Positions 6,876 to 9,739 of a stretch of DNA of 9,739 nucleotides are shown one piece after another. Origin of the DNA: Planctomycetota bacterium. GTDB taxonomy: Bacteria; Planctomycetota; SZUA-567. The position numbers and the translations under genes are program-made. The notes beneath the pieces are model-generated. The model was not told where the DNA came from, ran no database searches, and saw only the letters and a program-made list of their open reading frames with translations. Location: contig JAJBTL010000418.1 in assembly GCA_020860865.1 (NCBI GenBank), positions 698 through 10,436 on the forward strand. Reading direction: 5' to 3'. Positions within the stretch are counted from its first letter, which is position 1; each line of letters begins with the position of its first letter.

Positions 6876-8111
6876 ATGGCAGAGACTTTGACATCCGGCC
6901 CCGAGTATCCGAGTTGGGCAACGCCGCCCATGGTGTACGGCGTGCCGTATTCGTATGATGCCGCCGGGCGGATTACCTATCACGCGCCGCTTGGGAACCA
7001 GGGCGGGGAAAATGAGGACACGGAATCCGGTAGCGATCACGGCACTGTCACGGAAACGGCGACAGGGGACGATTCAATCCCCCGGGAAGACGACGCGGTG
7101 CCAGCGGACGTTACGGGAGGGCAAAGCGAGGTGCCGTCGCCCGATTCGGAACAGCCCGTTCCAGAAGAGCGGCAAACCGGCGATGGAGGGCCGGACGATG
7201 CCACAATCCCGTCAGATGAAGCGGATGGCGGTCTTCTTGAGATACCGGTCCTCGAGGGCGCCGGCGATGCGTTTCACCACGTTCCGGCGGATCTCCAGAT
7301 CCTCGGGGAGGCTGGGGTCCTGATGGGCCTCGTTGATTCGGGTGCCGACGAGGAAGCTGATGACATCGGAATCGAGGAGGAGGTTGATGAGCCTGTCCGC
7401 CGGATCGTCCGTGGCCGGGGTGTCGCCGTTCTCCAGCCGCCGCGCCACCTGGGTCAGGGTGAGGATGCCTTCCGTCACCAGGTCGACGCCGGGCATGGTG
7501 CCGCCGGGGGCAGGACGTCGCCGCCGACCGGGAGGTCGCTCGTTATACTGACGCCCCATTCCCGCGCCACCAGGTTGGCGGTGGTGCCGCCGGCGATGAC
7601 CCGCCGGCCCGGGAATTCGTCCAGGATGGCGGCGCACTCCCCGTCCCGGTCGTCGTTGTACGGCGGCCCGGTCAGGACCATCAGGTGTCGTGGCTTGCGA
7701 AAGTACAGGACAAGGCAACTGGTATCGTCCTGCGGCTGGCGGAACGGTTCGACCTCGATGGCTTCTTCCACAACGGCGCGGGACAGTTCCCGGCTCGACA
7801 CCGCCGGGTCGTCCCGCACCCGTTCCCGGAGGAAGTCGGCGAGGCCGTCCCGGCGCCAGCCGAGCGGGTACGACAGGGTGCCGATGCCGGACTGCGTCAC
7901 CCCGTCCGAACAGATGACGAGCCGGTCGCCGGCCGCCAGGGTCGTTTCGGCAATGCGGAGGTGGCGGTCCGGGAACCGTTTTCCCGTGAGGGTGCGGGCC
8001 GGCGGGTCGTCGACCGTGTCTCCCCGGAGGAGGACGAACTCCGGATTTCCTTCCTCGACAATCCGCACCATGCCTTCCGAGTCGCAGTCGACGATGGAGA
8101 AGGTGGCGTAA
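6876..8111 (+). CDS. Possible acidic hypothetical protein; only the first ~112 codons are credible
   Basis: The ATG at 6876 follows AGGAAGGG with ordinary spacing; another ATG at 6786 in the same frame follows AAGGTGG and is an alternative start. The first ~35 residues (MAETLTSGPEYPSWATPPMV onward, rich in Tyr, Trp and Pro) look protein-like. Up to about 7211 the product is very rich in Asp, Glu, Ser, Thr, Gly and Pro, like a disordered tail. From 7212 the frame runs antisense through the phosphatase gene to a stop at 8109-8111, and its product becomes Arg/Ser-rich as shadows usually do. A real gene would therefore have to end near 7200 and has lost its stop, or a base is missing from the sequence, or the whole frame is chance. 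No family is recognised and there is no visible promoter. Confidence 0.25.
   Translation: MAETLTSGPEYPSWATPPMVYGVPYSYDAAGRITYHAPLGNQGGENEDTESGSDHGTVTETATGDDSIPREDDAVPADVTGGQSEVPSPDSEQPVPEERQTGDGGPDDATIPSDEADGGLLEIPVLEGAGDAFHHVPADLQILGEAGVLMGLVDSGADEEADDIGIEEEVDEPVRRIVRGRGVAVLQPPRHLGQGEDAFRHQVDAGHGAAGGRTSPPTGRSLVILTPHSRATRLAVVPPAMTRRPGNSSRMAAHSPSRSSLYGGPVRTIRCRGLRKYRTRQLVSSCGWRNGSTSMASSTTARDSSRLDTAGSSRTRSRRKSARPSRRQPSGYDRVPMPDCVTPSEQMTSRSPAARVVSAMRRWRSGNRFPVRVRAGGSSTVSPRRRTNSGFPSSTIRTMPSESQSTMEKVA
7212..7496 (-). pseudogene. Out-of-frame C-terminal part of the SpoIIE-family phosphatase
   Basis: This stretch encodes MPGVDLVTEGILTLTQVARR followed by a helical region with LINLLLDSDVISFLVGTRIN and LEIRRNVVKRIAGALEDRYL, ending at the TGA at 7212-7214. 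From memory this resembles the tail of hydrogenase-linked SpoIIE proteins, and it has no partner domain of its own. It lies one base out of frame with the upstream phosphatase coding sequence. Adding one C to the CCCCC run (plus-strand G-run 7506-7510) would read LPPGGTMPGVDLVTEG and give one protein of 393 residues. The ATG at 7494-7496 could in theory restart translation, 19 bases before the premature stop at 7475-7477, but no ribosome binding site is seen. Sequencing or assembly error is the simplest explanation; a true disabling mutation is the other. Confidence 0.75.
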
Positions 8112-8392
8112 CTGATTTTCCGCACCTGGCAGACGGGGAGGGATTCCATCATCACCTCGCACGATCGGAGAAGGTCTGTTCCGGCAGCGACAAAGCGGAG
8201 CGCCATGTGGGCTGTCATATTGGCGAGGATGTTCGCCTTGACGCCGCTCCCCAGCCCGTCCGACAACACGGCGATAAGCCGGCCCTCGTTGTCGAACCGC
8301 TTCGACACAAAGGCGTCGCCGCAAACGTTTTGGTTCCATTTGCGCCGAGCGTAATGGTGGACGTCGACAAACAGTTCGTCAGTCCCGGTCAT
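7475..8392 (-). CDS. SpoIIE/PP2C-family serine/threonine phosphatase, frameshifted near its C-terminus
   Basis: PP2C-type phosphatases are metal-dependent and remove phosphate from Ser/Thr; SpoIIE relatives typically act on STAS-type anti-sigma antagonists. The 305 residues as read carry the metal-binding motifs in order: CGDAF (24-28), VLSDGLGSGVKANILANM (42-59), ICSDGVTQSGIG (160-171) and QDDTSCLVLYF (221-231). After the catalytic domain comes RHLMVLTGPPYNDD (235-248) and VIAGGTTANLVAREWG (265-280), part of a C-terminal module not found in plain PP2C domains. The last ~14 residues (LPPAAPCPASTW) result from a frameshift at a C5 run; the true tail continues in another frame to 7212. The ATG overlaps the TGA of the upstream hydrogenase gene (ATGA at 8389-8392) and follows GGAGGT, so the pair is translationally coupled. 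No kinase, STAS protein or sigma factor is visible to name the substrate. Confidence 0.9.
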   Translation of the reverse strand: MTGTDELFVDVHHYARRKWNQNVCGDAFVSKRFDNEGRLIAVLSDGLGSGVKANILANMTAHMALRFVAAGTDLLRSCEVMMESLPVCQVRKISYATFSIVDCDSEGMVRIVEEGNPEFVLLRGDTVDDPPARTLTGKRFPDRHLRIAETTLAAGDRLVICSDGVTQSGIGTLSYPLGWRRDGLADFLRERVRDDPAVSSRELSRAVVEEAIEVEPFRQPQDDTSCLVLYFRKPRHLMVLTGPPYNDDRDGECAAILDEFPGRRVIAGGTTANLVAREWGVSITSDLPVGGDVLPPAAPCPASTW

Positions 8393-9739
8393 GACTGGGT
8401 ACCTCCGTCGCCATGCCGGTGTCGGCCGCCGGCCGGAGCGGTACCGCTTCTTGAATCCGGTTCGGCGTCCGGATCGGGAACGGGATCGCCGTCCGCATCG
8501 CCGTCCCCGAAGCCTTCGGCGATGGAACTGAGGAGGATTTCCGTATCCGCCATGTGTTCACCGAGGCGACAGGCGATTTCCTGGACTGTCGTGATGTTCC
8601 GGTTAATGACTTCCCGCGCCTTCCTGGCGATTTGGTCGCGGCGCATTTCCACCTGGGTGATGTCGTCGACGATGGCGCCGACAATCTTGTGGCGTTCAAT
8701 AATGAACACGTTCAGGGAGATGAGCCGGTCGGCGATTTTCAGCCGTTCCCGGCGGATATCCTCCCCGGACCGGAGCGCCGCCCGGAGGAACTTGCCGATG
8801 GGGAGGATATCCTCTACCGCTTCCCCCTGGAGGCCGGGGTTGTCCGGGAACCGGGCCGCCGCCTCTTTTCCAGCGATGGCCGCGAACGGCAGGTTCGATT
8901 CAATAATGCGGAGATCACTGCCGACAATCACCACCCCGGACGGCATGCAGCGGAGGAGGGCGTTGGCCTTCCTTTGGGCAATGGAACGCATGTACGACGC
9001 GCACATCGATTCTTCCGCGTCCCCGGAAAGAAGCGCCCGCGCCAGGCTCCGGCAACTGTCATATCCGCAGGCGCTGCAATTGAGTTCATCCTCCGGCCTG
9101 ACCTTACCGACCCGGGAGCGGGCCTCGAGGATGTCTTTCTCCGACCATTCCGGTTTTGGCGCCGCCAGCGGCTCGAAGCGGAGCGGCACCGTCAGCCCCG
9201 GCCGCGCCCCGGCCGGGCCGATTGTGGCGTATTCCCGCACCGACACGTACCCGTCTACCGGTCCCGGCGCCTGGCTGGAACAGGGCCCGTTGATACAGCC
9301 GCCCCGGCAGGCCAGGCCTTCAAGGAACAGCCCCGGTCCGACATCCGCCGGGGCAAGCCCGGTAAGGGCCATCTGGAGCCGTCCAAGGCCGGAAATGGCC
9401 TGGTTCCGCACCGACGGCGGGCAGCCGTAATGGACCATCGTCTCGACCATCCCGCCTTCGACCGGGTACAACGCTCCTTCGCCGCTGGCGCGGGGGACAA
9501 AGGCGTCGTCCGGACCCGGGTTGAACAGGACCGGCTTGATTCCTTCCACAGCGAGCCATTCGTCCAGCTCCGAAAAGGTGACGGCGATGTCGAGAAGGTC
9601 CGGGTTTTGATCGGCCTCGGTCTTCTTGGCCGCGCACGGACCGATGAAAACGATGGCGATGTCCTGGCCATAGTGGTCGCGGAGAAGGCGGCAGTGGGTG
9701 AGGGCGGGGGACGCGACCGGGGTGATGGCCCCGGCCAAT
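8389..9739 (-). CDS. Sensory-type [FeFe]-hydrogenase with FeS and PAS domains, 5'-truncated by window edge
   Basis: The frame is open to the right edge, so the N-terminus, including the first H-cluster motif (TSCCP type), is missing. In the visible ~449 residues, VFIGPCAAKKTEADQ (30-44) is the second H-cluster motif with Cys35, and EGLACRGGCINGP (140-152) the third, with Cys144 and Cys148. A four-cysteine [4Fe-4S] domain follows: NCSACGYDSC (220-229) and Cys246 in GDAEESMC. Residues ~257-365 form a PAS domain (MPSGVVIVGSDLRIIESNLP; VGAIVDDITQ). A helix (~366-408) and a short acidic tail (GDGDADGDPVPDPDAEPD) end the protein. This is the layout of the putatively sensory group C [FeFe]-hydrogenases (HydS-like), thought to sense H2 or redox state rather than catalyse bulk turnover. 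The four-base overlap with the phosphatase gene supports one signalling pathway. The TTG at 9736-9738 is not a start. Confidence 0.88.
   Translation of the reverse strand, partial: LAGAITPVASPALTHCRLLRDHYGQDIAIVFIGPCAAKKTEADQNPDLLDIAVTFSELDEWLAVEGIKPVLFNPGPDDAFVPRASGEGALYPVEGGMVETMVHYGCPPSVRNQAISGLGRLQMALTGLAPADVGPGLFLEGLACRGGCINGPCSSQAPGPVDGYVSVREYATIGPAGARPGLTVPLRFEPLAAPKPEWSEKDILEARSRVGKVRPEDELNCSACGYDSCRSLARALLSGDAEESMCASYMRSIAQRKANALLRCMPSGVVIVGSDLRIIESNLPFAAIAGKEAAARFPDNPGLQGEAVEDILPIGKFLRAALRSGEDIRRERLKIADRLISLNVFIIERHKIVGAIVDDITQVEMRRDQIARKAREVINRNITTVQEIACRLGEHMADTEILLSSIAEGFGDGDADGDPVPDPDAEPDSRSGTAPAGGRHRHGDGGTQS
8401..8406 (-). promoter_or_regulatory. Ribosome binding site of the phosphatase gene
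   Basis: On the minus strand GGAGGT lies eight bases before the ATG at 8390-8392, inside the end of the hydrogenase gene. It fixes the phosphatase start and shows that it can be translated efficiently as well as by coupling through the ATGA overlap. Confidence 0.85.

Noticed and set aside
7500..7515. Programmed -1 frameshift in the phosphatase gene
   Set aside because: The run reads CTG CCC CCG in frame, which is not a good slippery heptamer after the first slip, and no downstream stimulatory hairpin is evident; a missing base is simpler.
7685..9430. Long plus-strand open frame (581 codons) opposite the hydrogenase and phosphatase genes
   Set aside because: Its product is Arg/Ser/Pro-rich with no domain, while both minus-strand genes show clear motifs; rare TTA, CTA and TCA codons in GC-rich genes leave the antisense frame open.
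1..9739. CRISPR array, tRNA or rRNA genes, phage or transposase genes
   Set aside because: No regularly spaced repeats, no cloverleaf, no rRNA-like stretches and no transposase or phage motifs were seen on either strand.

Overview
The window is GC-rich bacterial DNA from a Gram-negative organism: it carries an outer-membrane beta-barrel protein with a cleavable signal peptide and an O-antigen ligase/polymerase-like membrane protein. A sensory-type [FeFe]-hydrogenase points to an anaerobic or fermentative lifestyle. Nothing here fixes the phylum; anaerobic lineages such as Desulfobacterota or the PVC group (Lentisphaerota, Planctomycetota) would fit, but that is only a guess.

Layout, left to right. 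(1) 1-975 (+): the 3' part of a PDZ-containing, probably trypsin-like (HtrA-type) protein whose start lies outside the window. (2) 1028-1185: a 152-bp near-palindrome flanked by TAA repeats, which looks like a MITE. (3) 1243-2031 (+): dapB, the lysine/diaminopimelate pathway reductase, followed by a hairpin terminator. (4) 2111-2745: about 635 bases without a convincing gene. It holds A/T tracts, two candidate promoters and a terminator-like hairpin in front of the next gene. (5) 2746-4179 (+): an autotransporter-type outer-membrane barrel protein with codon use unlike its neighbours, closed by a strong terminator at 4210-4271. (6) 4317-6645 (+): two overlapping genes, a small membrane-anchored protein and an O-antigen ligase-like polytopic protein with a soluble insertion, closed by a terminator at 6684-6719. 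(7) 6721-7211: a coding-like acidic stretch on + that runs without a stop into the convergent minus-strand genes. (8) 7212-9739 (-): a two-gene sensory unit, the C-terminal part of a PAS-containing [FeFe]-hydrogenase whose stop codon overlaps the start of a SpoIIE/PP2C-family phosphatase. As written, the phosphatase gene is broken by a one-base frameshift at a run of five Cs on its coding strand.

Functionally the window combines housekeeping (dapB), envelope functions (PDZ protease-like protein, barrel protein, glycan ligase/polymerase pair) and a signalling module in which an H-cluster domain probably senses H2 or redox state and passes it through a PAS domain to a serine/threonine phosphatase. 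The most interesting parts are this sensor-phosphatase pair and its frameshift, the palindromic element before dapB, and the regulated-looking leader of the barrel gene.
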